Below are positions 15,563-22,131 of a DNA stretch of 26,121 bases, in pieces (position 1 is the stretch's first letter; each line of letters opens with the position of its first letter). The notes beneath the pieces are model-generated. The model saw only the letters and a program-made list of their open reading frames with translations. It did not search any database and was not told where the DNA came from. Both the position numbers and the translations under genes were made by a program. This DNA is from a virus. The DNA is taken from positions 1 to 26,121 of the IMG/VR virus record IMGVR_UViG_3300020439_000066; one strand, given 5' to 3'.

Positions 15563-16476
15563 ATATAATATTACAAGGTGATGTGATTAATCGCCTTAAA
15601 GATATAGAGGACAATACAATACAATGTGTAGTTACCTCTCCACCTTATTGGGGACTTAGGGATTATGGTGAAGATAATCAGCTTGGACTTGAAGAAACTC
15701 CAGAAGAATATGTAGAGAATATGGTAAATGTTTTTCGTGAAGTAAAAAGAACTTTAAAAGACGATGGTACTTTGTGGTTAAATATTGGAGATAGTTATAA
15801 TACTACTCAGGCAGGTAATAAAACTTGGGGAAATGGTGTTGGATCAAATAAGCAGTATGCAAAAGGTATTATTCCTAAAAAAAGAAATAAAACATTAGGC
15901 TTAAAACCAAAAGATTTGGTTGGTATTCCCTGGAGAGTTGCATTTGCTTTGCAACAAGATGGTTGGTATCTAAGACAAGATATAATTTGGCATAAACCTA
16001 ATCCGATGCCAGAGTCAGTAACAGATAGGTGTACTAAATCACATGAGTATATTTTCCTAATGAGTAAATCAGTAAACTATTATTATGATGCTGAAAGTAT
16101 TAAAGAAAAAACTCTTACTAATGATAATATTAACAGAGATAGAGATACTACTCGTTTAAATAATACACCTGGTCGTACTCGTATGGCAGGATTAAAGACA
16201 AATAATTATGAAAAACGCAACAAACGCTCAGTTTGGAAGATAAATACTCAACCATATAAAGAAGCTCATTTCGCAGTATTCCCTGAAAAACTTCCTGAAT
16301 TATGTATAAAAGCAGGTAGCAAAGAGGGTGATATTGTTCTTGATCCTTTTTTTGGTAGTGGTACTACAGGCTTTGTGGCCCAAAGATTATATCGTAAGTG
16401 GATAGGTATAGAATTAAATCCAGAATATATTAAGATAGCTAATAAACGATTTGTGCAACAGGAGTTATTTGTATGA
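15550..16476 (+). CDS. Site-specific DNA methyltransferase (N4-cytosine or N6-adenine type)
   Basis: A 308-aa protein with motif IV near the N-terminus (TSPPYWG, 29-35) and the AdoMet-binding motif I near the C-terminus (DPFFGSGTTG, about 265-274, followed by IGIELNPEY). This order, catalytic motif first, is that of the beta class of exocyclic amino methyltransferases. TSPPYW occurs in N4-cytosine and in some N6-adenine enzymes, so the base cannot be decided. The variable region about 75-245 would recognise the DNA target. It overlaps the preceding and following nuclease-like genes (13 bases and ATGA). Likely function: protecting phage DNA from host restriction, or the modification half of a phage-borne restriction system. 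Confidence 0.9.
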   Translation: MEKVNIILQGDVINRLKDIEDNTIQCVVTSPPYWGLRDYGEDNQLGLEETPEEYVENMVNVFREVKRTLKDDGTLWLNIGDSYNTTQAGNKTWGNGVGSNKQYAKGIIPKKRNKTLGLKPKDLVGIPWRVAFALQQDGWYLRQDIIWHKPNPMPESVTDRCTKSHEYIFLMSKSVNYYYDAESIKEKTLTNDNINRDRDTTRLNNTPGRTRMAGLKTNNYEKRNKRSVWKINTQPYKEAHFAVFPEKLPELCIKAGSKEGDIVLDPFFGSGTTGFVAQRLYRKWIGIELNPEYIKIANKRFVQQELFV

Positions 16477-16865
16477 TTCATACCATACACAAAGGCTTTA
16501 TTGGAGAGATTGCTGTAATTAAGGATTTAGTAACTAATTACACTAATTATAATGTATTTAAGCCGATTATCGATGAAAAAGGTGTAGACCTTATCGTTGA
16601 ACGAAGGAAAAAAGAGTTTCTAAGGGTGCAAGTAAAGACGATTACAGAGATGAGAACGAAAACATCTATTGAGGTAAGGCTGCATAAATACAGAAATAAA
16701 GACTTGATAGACATAGTAGCAGTGTACTATGCAGAGAAGGACTTGGTATGCTATGTACCATATGAGAATGAGAATAGCATTAACCTAGCCTTAAAACCAA
16801 GTAAGAATAACCAAATGAAGAACAGAAGATTCTTCTATCAATACATGGAGTTTCCCGTTGAATGA
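16473..16865 (+). CDS. PD-(D/E)XK-like endonuclease domain protein
   Basis: A 130-aa protein with the compact pattern HKGFIGEIAVIKDLV (G8, E12), GVDLIVERR (D39) and FLRVQVKT (Q53, K55), then DIVAVYYAEKDLVCYVPYEN. This fits the family of small PD-(D/E)XK proteins related to group I intron-associated and DUF4365-type endonucleases, where the third motif is often QxK rather than ExK. It sits between two DNA methyltransferase genes with ATGA overlaps on both sides. The arrangement is that of a restriction-modification partner, but the recognition specificity is unknown and the protein lacks a visible DNA-target domain. Confidence 0.65.
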   Translation: MIHTIHKGFIGEIAVIKDLVTNYTNYNVFKPIIDEKGVDLIVERRKKEFLRVQVKTITEMRTKTSIEVRLHKYRNKDLIDIVAVYYAEKDLVCYVPYENENSINLALKPSKNNQMKNRRFFYQYMEFPVE

Positions 16866-18013
16866 AGTTATTAGACCTTTTCAGTGGTATTGGTGGGTTT
16901 CACAAAGGATTCGAGAAAGCAGGGTTCGAGTTCGATTGGGTGGGATTCAGCGATATAGACAAATATGCCTCTGCAGTGTACAAATACAGGTATCCTGATG
17001 CCAAAGAACTTGGAGACATTACCTCTATTCGACCAGAGCGAGATTTACCAGATAACATTGACATCCTTTGTGGAGGATTTCCGTGCCAGGCTTTCTCAGT
17101 TGCAGGAAGGAGAAAAGGCTTTGAAGATACCAGAGGTACTTTATTTTTTGAAATCGCACGGATTCTCAGACATTTCAGAGACACTGAAAAGCCAATCCCC
17201 TATTTTGTACTCGAAAATGTTAAAGGCTTACTTAGTCACGATGATGGACGAACATTTGCTATCATCTACAGAGTTCTTACCGACATTGGTTATACCGTTG
17301 AATGCCAACTTCTTAATACTCGCTGGGTATTACCCCAAAATAGAGAGCGAATATACATTGTCGGACATATTGGAAGAGGAAGTAGAGCCAAAGTATTTCC
17401 TATCGGAGAAGATGGTCAATTCTTTGGTAAGCAGAGCAGGAAGAAAGATAGGAAATCAATCAGTATGCAAAATGGATATTCAAGAATAATAAGTAGTAGG
17501 ATGCACAAAATGGGTTGTGAGGATACATATATAAAAGTAAATAAACTGAAGCAAATTGGTGTTATTGGTAAAGATACTATTGCTACTAGAGTATATGATT
17601 CAAGTGGTATATCTACAACTCTTACTGATGGAGGAGGTATGGGTGCTAAAACTGGTCTATATCGCATTCCAGAAGCCACAAAAAAAGGATACGCTGAAGC
17701 AAAAGTGGGTGATAGTATCAATCTATCTGTACCAAATAGTAAGACTCGCAGAGGTAGGGTTGGTAAAGGAGAGGCACAAACCTTAGATACAGGTATGCAG
17801 CAATACACCATAGATAAGACTGCGATCAGAAGATTAACACCTGTAGAATGTATGAGGTTACAAGGTTTTCCAGATGATTGGAATGAAAAAGGTATAATGG
17901 ACGGCAAGGTAGTAGATATGTCAGATACACAGAGGTATAAACAAGCAGGGAATGCAGTCAGTGTACATATTGTAAGCATGGTTGCAGAAAGGATAAAAGA
18001 TGCGAGTAACTGA
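16862..18013 (+). CDS. DNA (cytosine-5) methyltransferase
   Basis: A 383-aa complete C5 methyltransferase. Motif I is LDLFSGIGGF (4-13), motif IV GGFPCQAFS with catalytic C75, motif VI ENVKGL (118-123), motif VIII QNRERIYIVG (159-168), motif IX RLTPVECMRLQGFP and motif X QAGNAVSVHI near the end. The region about 185-310 between VIII and IX holds the target recognition domain, with the usual STTLTDGGG stretch. All catalytic residues are present. The start is fixed by an ATGA overlap. It converts cytosine to 5-methylcytosine in a sequence-specific way, probably to evade host restriction; whether it is an orphan or paired with the neighbouring nuclease is open. Confidence 0.95.
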   Translation: MKLLDLFSGIGGFHKGFEKAGFEFDWVGFSDIDKYASAVYKYRYPDAKELGDITSIRPERDLPDNIDILCGGFPCQAFSVAGRRKGFEDTRGTLFFEIARILRHFRDTEKPIPYFVLENVKGLLSHDDGRTFAIIYRVLTDIGYTVECQLLNTRWVLPQNRERIYIVGHIGRGSRAKVFPIGEDGQFFGKQSRKKDRKSISMQNGYSRIISSRMHKMGCEDTYIKVNKLKQIGVIGKDTIATRVYDSSGISTTLTDGGGMGAKTGLYRIPEATKKGYAEAKVGDSINLSVPNSKTRRGRVGKGEAQTLDTGMQQYTIDKTAIRRLTPVECMRLQGFPDDWNEKGIMDGKVVDMSDTQRYKQAGNAVSVHIVSMVAERIKDASN

Positions 18014-18158
18014 GTTCATTGACCTTATCACTAGGAAAGATTTACCAGAGGAAGATATTTATTCTCATTTAGAATACAGAGATGAGGAAGGACTTTTATT
18101 ACCAAAGTATAAGAAGTTACGGAAGGAATACAGGAAGTTATATGGCAAACAAAAGTAA
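18000..18158 (+). CDS. 52-aa hypothetical protein between methyltransferase and nuclease genes
   Basis: A 52-residue frame that starts 14 bases before the methyltransferase stop and overlaps the next gene by 17 bases. It is charged and helical: MRVTEFIDLITRKDLPEED, a central SHLEYRDEEG, then a Lys/Arg/Tyr-rich end. The overlap at both ends is typical of this operon. No family is recognised. Confidence 0.5.
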   Translation: MRVTEFIDLITRKDLPEEDIYSHLEYRDEEGLLLPKYKKLRKEYRKLYGKQK

Positions 18159-18423
18159 ACAAAAAGGGAATCGTTTTGAATATGAGTGCGTTAAAGTGCT
18201 AAAAGAATTAGGTTATGAAGATGTGGAAAGAGCCTATGGAAGTAATGGATTGAGTCTACCAGGATGTAAGGAAGATGTTGATATACTTGCAGATGGAGTG
18301 AAGATTCAATGTAAAGTAAGAAGTAGTGTCCCTAAGTGGCTTAGTTTAGGCACTTGCGACTGGGTACTATTTAAAGAAGATAGAGGTGAAATCTATAAAA
18401 TAACGAGGTTAAAGGATGAATAA
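18142..18423 (+). CDS. Hjc-like / PD-(D/E)XK nuclease (putative Holliday junction resolvase)
   Basis: A 93-aa protein from ATG 18142, chosen because AGGAAG precedes it and the sequence before it is the end of the previous gene. The pattern KGNRFEYECVKVLKELGY (E13), VERAYGSNG, EDVDIL (D45/D47) and VKIQCKV (Q56, K58) fits the small archaeal-type resolvase and VRR-like nuclease plan, with QxK in place of ExK. It is short for Hjc, lacking some C-terminal structure. A resolvase would process branched DNA from replication or packaging. A restriction-like nuclease is an alternative, given the two adjacent methyltransferases. It overlaps the next gene by eight bases. Confidence 0.65.
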   Translation: MANKSKQKGNRFEYECVKVLKELGYEDVERAYGSNGLSLPGCKEDVDILADGVKIQCKVRSSVPKWLSLGTCDWVLFKEDRGEIYKITRLKDE

Positions 18424-18850
18424 AGACCTTTATACCTTTGATGGAGCTATGAAATTTCGCACAAAAAGACAGATGAAAAGAAAGTATAATAGATTATTCA
18501 ATGAAGGTAAATATTATCTACAAACAGGGTACACTGATATAGAGCCGTATCCTGGTTGGTATATCTTAATCAAGGAAATAAGACCAGAGATGGTTAAGAA
18601 GTATATATTCAATGAATTAGAAGAAAATATTCCAACACATGATGGAGTAACAGAACTAAAAAGAAATGAATATAAGTATCTTGGTGTAACGATGCAACAA
18701 TGGTCAAAAAGACAATTTGCTGATACATATGGATTTGATAAGATATTGTATTGTGATTTTTGTGATCGCTATCAAACAAAAGAGGAATATAAAAAATATA
18801 AGATGTGTGTACGATGTTATAAACAACATAAAAAAGAGGTAAAAAAATGA
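18416..18850 (+). CDS. Zinc-finger protein, unknown
   Basis: A 144-aa protein. The C-terminal 30 residues contain two CxxC pairs (YCDFC and MCVRC) separated by about 15 residues, forming a probable zinc ribbon or treble clef. The N-terminal part is basic and aromatic (FRTKRQMKRKYNRLF, YPGWYILIKEI). The WSKRQFADTYGFDK segment before the finger may be a DNA- or protein-binding helix. It overlaps both neighbours (8 bases and ATGA). Binding to nucleic acid or RNA polymerase is plausible; no named family is recognised. Confidence 0.6.
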   Translation: MNKDLYTFDGAMKFRTKRQMKRKYNRLFNEGKYYLQTGYTDIEPYPGWYILIKEIRPEMVKKYIFNELEENIPTHDGVTELKRNEYKYLGVTMQQWSKRQFADTYGFDKILYCDFCDRYQTKEEYKKYKMCVRCYKQHKKEVKK

Positions 18851-19008
18851 GTAAAAGAAAGAAACAACTAGGCAGTTTAAGAAGTATTGTCGAGTTTTAT
18901 CAGGAACTATACAGCAAGGGTATAATTGAAGAGGGAAGTTCTGGCTTTGCTAGGATGTTGCAGCTACAGAAGTATTTAAGTAAGTATGGTCGTGGTAAAA
19001 AAGATTAA
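18847..19008 (+). CDS. 53-aa basic hypothetical protein
   Basis: A frame of 53 residues beginning at an ATGA overlap with the zinc-finger gene and overlapping the next gene by 23 bases. It is helical and rich in Lys, Leu and Tyr (KQLGSLRSIVEFYQELYSKG, then ARMLQLQKYLSKYG). It has no cysteine pairs or membrane span. The junction type supports translation; function unknown. Confidence 0.5.
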   Translation: MSKRKKQLGSLRSIVEFYQELYSKGIIEEGSSGFARMLQLQKYLSKYGRGKKD

Positions 19009-19222
19009 ATATGACAGAATGATCTGCACAATCGCCATTCGCTATCCTCACAATGAAGTACCACCAGAGAAGATAGCAAAGCATGAGTTATATCGTAGAA
19101 GTAATGAGTTTACCACTGCGATAGATCATCGTGCTGAGAATTGGCATGACTTTAGAAGCGTATGGACCAAAGGTGGGATGGTCTATGCAGTAGAAGTGGA
19201 GTATATTAAGAATGCAAAATGA
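18986..19222 (+). CDS. Hypothetical 78-aa protein
   Basis: A small alpha/beta protein with IKYDRMICTIAIRYP, then a helical basic middle (KIAKHELYRRSNEF) and GGMVYAVEVEYI at the end. The start is uncertain because no ribosome-binding site stands out; ATG 18986 overlaps the previous gene by 23 bases. The stop overlaps the MazG-like gene by 11 bases. No family is recognised. Confidence 0.5.
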   Translation: MVVVKKIKYDRMICTIAIRYPHNEVPPEKIAKHELYRRSNEFTTAIDHRAENWHDFRSVWTKGGMVYAVEVEYIKNAK

Positions 19223-19556
19223 TACATTTTTTATGATAGCCGAGAAGTTCTTTGAGCGTTGCCTTGAGGTCAGTAAGGCAAAAGGAGAGGAATACACTAT
19301 CGGAACAGGAGAGAAGTTTAAAAACTTTGAATCGGTAGGCGAGAGATTAGGTCTTAGTGCTGAAAAGGTACTGATGGTCTATTTACTTAAGCATATGGAT
19401 TCAATCAGATACTACATCTTACATGGCAAAGAAGCCTCAGATGAAAGTATCGATGGGAGGATACTCGATGCCGTTAATTACCTGGTGTTATTATATGGCA
19501 TCCTGTATGAAAAACAACACATAAAGAAACTAGATAAGGAGTTAGATAATGAATAG
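19212..19556 (+). CDS. MazG/DUF1599-like all-alpha protein
   Basis: A 114-aa all-helical protein. The order KAKGEEYTIG, EKFKNFESVGERLG, YLLKHMDSIRYYI and RILDAVNYLVLLYGIL resembles the all-alpha NTP pyrophosphatase superfamily, in particular the DUF1599 (nucleotide modification-associated) type found in phages. The KGEEY helix and the RIxDxxNY helix carry the acidic residues that would bind metal. Such proteins hydrolyse or sense nucleotides, and occur near modified-base or stress-response genes. Active-site completeness cannot be proven here. It is part of the overlapping early operon with the two methyltransferases upstream. Confidence 0.5.
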   Translation: MQNDTFFMIAEKFFERCLEVSKAKGEEYTIGTGEKFKNFESVGERLGLSAEKVLMVYLLKHMDSIRYYILHGKEASDESIDGRILDAVNYLVLLYGILYEKQHIKKLDKELDNE

Positions 19557-19764
19557 AGAGGCAACAATAGACAACAAAGTAGCTACATTAAGTAGGCTAG
19601 ATAAGGAGTTTACACTAAGAGGTAGTAGTGGTAATCTACTGAACTTACCCCATTTCTTTTTTGATCACTTGGAATGGAATATAAACGACAATCTCGATAT
19701 TAGTATTATCGAAGATGAAGATAGTAAGTATTCTATTCTTATTGAAAGGAAAGAGAATGAGTAA
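19549..19764 (+). CDS. Small AbrB-like (?) hypothetical protein
   Basis: A 71-aa acidic protein. Its second half (NLLNLPHFFFDHLEWNINDN, then LDISIIEDEDSKYSIL) has the look of a swapped-hairpin AbrB/SpoVT fold, in which a Leu-Pro step and a L-W-x-x-x-D-x-L pattern form the core. This is weak evidence. Such a protein would bind DNA as a regulator or antitoxin, but no toxin partner is evident. It overlaps both neighbours by eight bases. Confidence 0.45.
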   Translation: MNREATIDNKVATLSRLDKEFTLRGSSGNLLNLPHFFFDHLEWNINDNLDISIIEDEDSKYSILIERKENE

Positions 19765-20014
19765 ACAAAACATCATCGACTATGTATTAGAAAATACAGG
19801 AAGTCATAGTCAGCAAAGACTTAACCAGAGAAATAAAAGTAATTGGAAAAAGGAATTTAACTTATTTTTCTGTCCTAGCTGCAACAAGGCTTACGAGTAT
19901 ATTAAGAATACTTCTACAGGGAGAGGTAGAAAACTATTAAAGCATGATGAGTTTCCTAGATTTGGACTAGAGCGTAAAGTATGTTCTGGTTGTAATACAG
20001 ATATAGTGTTATAA
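19757..20014 (+). CDS. Zinc-ribbon protein, unknown
   Basis: An 85-aa basic protein from ATG 19757; the upstream extension is the end of the previous gene in another frame. It has two CxxC knuckles, FFCPSCN (about 38-44) and VCSGCN (about 74-79), spaced as in a zinc ribbon. Between them is a basic loop (TSTGRGRKLLKHDE). The N-terminus (MSKQNIIDYVLENTGSHSQQ) is helical. It could bind DNA, RNA or the host transcription machinery. Family not recognised. It ends the run of overlapping genes: a 51-base gap follows. Confidence 0.58.
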   Translation: MSKQNIIDYVLENTGSHSQQRLNQRNKSNWKKEFNLFFCPSCNKAYEYIKNTSTGRGRKLLKHDEFPRFGLERKVCSGCNTDIVL

Positions 20015-20065
20015 GGCTCATAACATAGTCTTAATCGTTAAAATAAACAAAAGTGAGGTATAGGT

Positions 20066-20614
20066 ATGGCTAAACAAGAAAACAAGCAAATAACACCCTT
20101 AATTACAATGGATGAAGAAACTCAGCGTTTAAAACCATTAGAGTCAGAAGAATTATTGAAAATTGATGATCTTTTTCTTGACTTAAAGCATAGAAGTGTG
20201 TTTTTTTATAATATATTATCTTTATATAATAAATATATAATTAAATATATATATAATTACTTAGATAATCATTTAAAAGATTATATAATCAATTACTTAG
20301 ATAATAAATATTCTTTGTTAGTATTTAGAAAGGATGAGATTGTAAGAGAAGGAAAACCTTTAGTTAAGGATACACTTAAAGTATCACTTGAAGTTAAAGA
20401 GTTACTTGAAGGTTTAAAGGTTAAGTATCCTACTTTAGATATAGATACAGAGTATGAGAAGTTCTCTGATTATAAGATTGCACATGGAAAGCGTTATAAG
20501 AATCAAAAGGCAGCTTTCCGTAATTGGTGTAGAAATGCCGTTGAATACCAAGCAAAGAATGGTATAATCAAGAAGGGGGATACTGAAACATACAAGGAGT
20601 TATTTGATGAATAA
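20066..20614 (+). CDS. Putative replication initiator / replisome organiser
   Basis: A 182-aa protein. The C-terminal block TEYEKFSDYKIAHGKRYKNQK followed by AAFRNWCRNA (about 128-160) matches the C-terminal pattern common to phage replication initiators and helicase-loading proteins (F-x-Y...G-K-x-x-x-xWxxAFxNWxRxA). The middle (about 45-92) is unusual, extremely rich in Tyr, Ile, Asn and Lys and coded by over 90% A+T DNA with repeats, which may be the origin itself. GAGG lies before the ATG and a short gap separates it from the preceding operon. Family assignment is moderate. Confidence 0.5.
   Translation: MAKQENKQITPLITMDEETQRLKPLESEELLKIDDLFLDLKHRSVFFYNILSLYNKYIIKYIYNYLDNHLKDYIINYLDNKYSLLVFRKDEIVREGKPLVKDTLKVSLEVKELLEGLKVKYPTLDIDTEYEKFSDYKIAHGKRYKNQKAAFRNWCRNAVEYQAKNGIIKKGDTETYKELFDE
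20255..20305 (+). repeat. AT-rich repeat/palindrome cluster, candidate replication origin
   Basis: AATTACTTAGATAAT occurs twice exactly (20255-20269 and 20291-20305), flanking the perfect 12-base palindrome GATTATATAATC (20279-20290). The surrounding 20207-20315 is nearly all A and T. The cluster lies inside the putative initiator gene, as in phage lambda, where the origin lies within gene O. The repeats would be initiator binding sites and the AT-rich flank an unwinding element. The repeats also code a repeated NYLDN peptide, so a coding-level repeat is an alternative explanation. Confidence 0.4.
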
Positions 20615-21056
20615 GGAACGAGCAAACCACTATGTTATCGACTTGTTCGAGACTTTCTCCATAGACAAGAACCAGTTACTGGCGAAGCAGTGGAGAGACG
20701 CTCTTATGAACTATAAAGAGGATGTAGTGAAAGAGGGGTGGGGCCAGATCGTAGCTGAGTGCAGAACGAGGTACTTGCCACCCCTCAAGGTAGTCTATGG
20801 TATCTTAAATAGCATTAAAAGGTCAAAGGCTGATATTGTAGTGTTGAATGAATTTGAAGATGAATTGACACCACAAGACAGACAGAACCAACATCGGTTT
20901 ATTAAGCTGATTCAGCATACGATGAAAGAGATGAGAGAAGGGAGGATGACTGAAGCTGAACACCTAAAGACTCATGCCGCCTTTTTTCGTGAGATAGGGA
21001 TGACTGAGGACGCTGATGATCTATTACGAGTAGTTGCTGAAATGCAATCGGTATAA
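20607..21056 (+). CDS. Putative helicase-loader-like replication protein
   Basis: A 149-aa helical protein from ATG 20607, preferred over an upstream in-frame TTG because AAGGAG stands about eight bases ahead. The stretch KQWRDALMNYKEDVVKEGW and then ECRTRYLPPLKVVYGIL resembles the helical domain of phage proteins that load the replicative helicase (W-x-x-x-L-x-x-Y, then a helix and a xPPxxxxxxxL segment). It lies just after the putative initiator, the usual place for a loader. No nucleotide-binding P-loop is seen, so an ATP-dependent DnaC-type loader is excluded. Confidence in the function is low, in the gene high. Confidence 0.5.
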   Translation: MNKERANHYVIDLFETFSIDKNQLLAKQWRDALMNYKEDVVKEGWGQIVAECRTRYLPPLKVVYGILNSIKRSKADIVVLNEFEDELTPQDRQNQHRFIKLIQHTMKEMREGRMTEAEHLKTHAAFFREIGMTEDADDLLRVVAEMQSV

Positions 21057-21058
21057 AT

Positions 21059-21098
21059 AAAAAAGGCTACCTAGATGTAAGCGGAGTCCAGGTAGCCT
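21059..21098 (-). terminator. Terminator at convergent gene junction
   Basis: AAGGCTACCT (21062-21071) and AGGTAGCCTT (21089-21098) form a perfect ten-base-pair stem with a 17-base loop. On the - strand the stem is followed by a T-rich stretch (complement of 21053-21061), so it ends leftward transcription of the accessory cassette. On the + strand no T run follows, so it would only weakly stop the rightward replication operon. It sits between the stops of the two converging units, at 21056 and 21117. Confidence 0.85.
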
Positions 21099-21116
21099 TC
21101 TGAGGAGACAAGTAAA

Positions 21117-21362
21117 TTAATAAATATCTGTTTGACCTATGCGAAATTCTAACTTGCCATAATTTACTATTTCATAGCATTCATTTAATGTGTATATAAA
21201 ATCATCATTATCTATATCTCCTAATAATGATTTTTCTTGGATGTCGATTGATTTAATATTGGTATGAGGATATACGATAAATACATAATTGTTTTTATCT
21301 TCATAAATGTACTCATATCCTAATATATTATTTTCATTAGTTTTTTTACTATATAAGATCAT
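21117..21362 (-). CDS. Accessory cassette protein 12 (hypothetical)
   Basis: An 81-aa acidic protein, last gene of the leftward cassette. It is mixed alpha/beta with many Asn, Asp and Tyr (NENNILGYEYIYEDKNNY, then IGDIDNDD-like and FRIGQTDIY at the end). The leader GAGGTATAAA directly before its ATG is repeated in front of two more genes of the cassette. No family recognised and no cysteine pair or membrane span. Confidence 0.55.
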   Translation of the reverse strand: MILYSKKTNENNILGYEYIYEDKNNYVFIVYPHTNIKSIDIQEKSLLGDIDNDDFIYTLNECYEIVNYGKLEFRIGQTDIY

Positions 21363-21375
21363 TTTATACCTCTCT

Positions 21376-21522
21376 TTAATCTAATGTATATCCACTATCT
21401 ACTTTGTTATCTATAACATCAAGTAGTAAGTTTCTTAATTCAAGTAATTCACTATAATAAAGTTCATCCCTTATTATCTTTGTGGCTGCTATAAACTTCT
21501 CTCTTTGACTCATTACTTTCAT
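21376..21522 (-). CDS. Accessory cassette protein 11 (48 aa)
   Basis: A 48-aa helical protein (MKVMSQREKFIAATKIIRDE, then LLELRNLLLDVIDNK). It has the identical GAGGTATAAA leader before ATG 21520-21522. The stop at 21376 lies 13 bases before the next gene's start. There is no motif; its helical, leucine-rich pattern suggests a small dimerising or partner-binding protein. Confidence 0.5.
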   Translation of the reverse strand: MKVMSQREKFIAATKIIRDELYYSELLELRNLLLDVIDNKVDSGYTLD

Positions 21523-21523
21523 T

Positions 21524-21691
21524 TTATACCTCTTCTTTTGTTTCTAAATATCTTATGCTTATGCCCTGAGACCAAGTTTCAATTACTTTAGACATTTGCT
21601 TTTGATTTAACTTGTATCTTTTTTTAATAAACCTAGAATTATGTATTAAAAGATCATCTAATTCACTTGCAATATTTTCATAATACTTCAT
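21524..21691 (-). CDS. Accessory cassette protein 10 (55 aa)
   Basis: A 55-aa protein from ATG 21689-21691, preferred over a longer upstream start because the GAGGTATAAA leader precedes it exactly as in the two neighbouring genes. The sequence has a helical N-terminus (MKYYENIASELDDLLIHN), then a basic segment with KKRYKLNQKQMSKVIETWSQ that could be part of a helix-turn-helix. Function unknown. The spacing to the next gene is one base. Confidence 0.5.
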   Translation of the reverse strand: MKYYENIASELDDLLIHNSRFIKKRYKLNQKQMSKVIETWSQGISIRYLETKEEV

Positions 21692-21692
21692 T

Positions 21693-21986
21693 TTATACCT
21701 CTTGTTTTTCTTTTTTATTAATACATGGCATACATAAAAAATCATCAGAACTATATAACTTTGGTGTTATCTCTCCATCTGTATCTTCTTTATTGAATAG
21801 ATACATACCACCATATATTTCATCTGAATTTTTAAATGTACCACAATCTGTACAACTAGATTCACATTCCTCACAAACTTCCTCTAGCTGCGATACATCA
21901 CTACGACTATCTCCAAACTCATTCCATACCAGGAATGAATCACAATTATCGCATTTATTGTGCGATAGGTCACCTCCTATTGGCAT
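21693..21986 (-). CDS. Accessory cassette protein 9: cysteine-rich zinc-binding protein
   Basis: A 97-aa acidic protein with four CxxC pairs: CDNC (about 12-15), CEEC and CTDC (38-48), and CMPC (about 85-88). This is enough for two zinc sites. AAGGAGGG lies before the ATG. The protein has many Asp and Glu residues, unlike DNA-binding zinc ribbons, so protein binding (for example to RNA polymerase or to a host factor) seems more likely. No family recognised. The start directly follows the previous stop (TAAATG). Confidence 0.58.
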   Translation of the reverse strand: MPIGGDLSHNKCDNCDSFLVWNEFGDSRSDVSQLEEVCEECESSCTDCGTFKNSDEIYGGMYLFNKEDTDGEITPKLYSSDDFLCMPCINKKEKQEV

Positions 21987-22130
21987 TTAATCCCTCCTTT
22001 TTCTGTTTAATCTATGTTTAACCTTACTTGCCATAGGATTTTCAAAAAAACTACCAAATAGAGCCTTTCTACGCTCTTCTCTGGTCTCTTCCTCCTCTAG
22101 TTTTAAATGGTATTCTTTTATTTTGCTCAT
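21987..22130 (-). CDS. Accessory cassette protein 8 (47 aa, charged)
   Basis: A 47-aa highly charged helical protein (MSKIKEYHLKLEEEETREER, then a basic end KVKHRLNRKRRD). It has an acidic first half and a basic second half. GGAGG precedes the ATG, and the AAGGAGGG site of the following zinc-binding gene lies inside its last codons. Unknown function. Confidence 0.5.
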   Translation of the reverse strand: MSKIKEYHLKLEEEETREERRKALFGSFFENPMASKVKHRLNRKRRD

Positions 22131-22131
22131 G

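Noticed and set aside
16965-17489. 174-aa open frame inside the C5 methyltransferase gene
   Set aside because: It is a shadow in another frame of a gene with all catalytic motifs in order, and has no matching domain or start site.
17416-17979. 187-aa open frame on the - strand of the C5 methyltransferase gene
   Set aside because: It lies opposite a certain gene, has a Cys/Leu/Pro-rich composition typical of antisense frames, and no ribosome-binding site.
21667-21990. 107-aa frame on the + strand in the leftward cassette
   Set aside because: It runs opposite the cysteine-rich zinc-binding gene, which has a strong ribosome-binding site and CxxC pairs.
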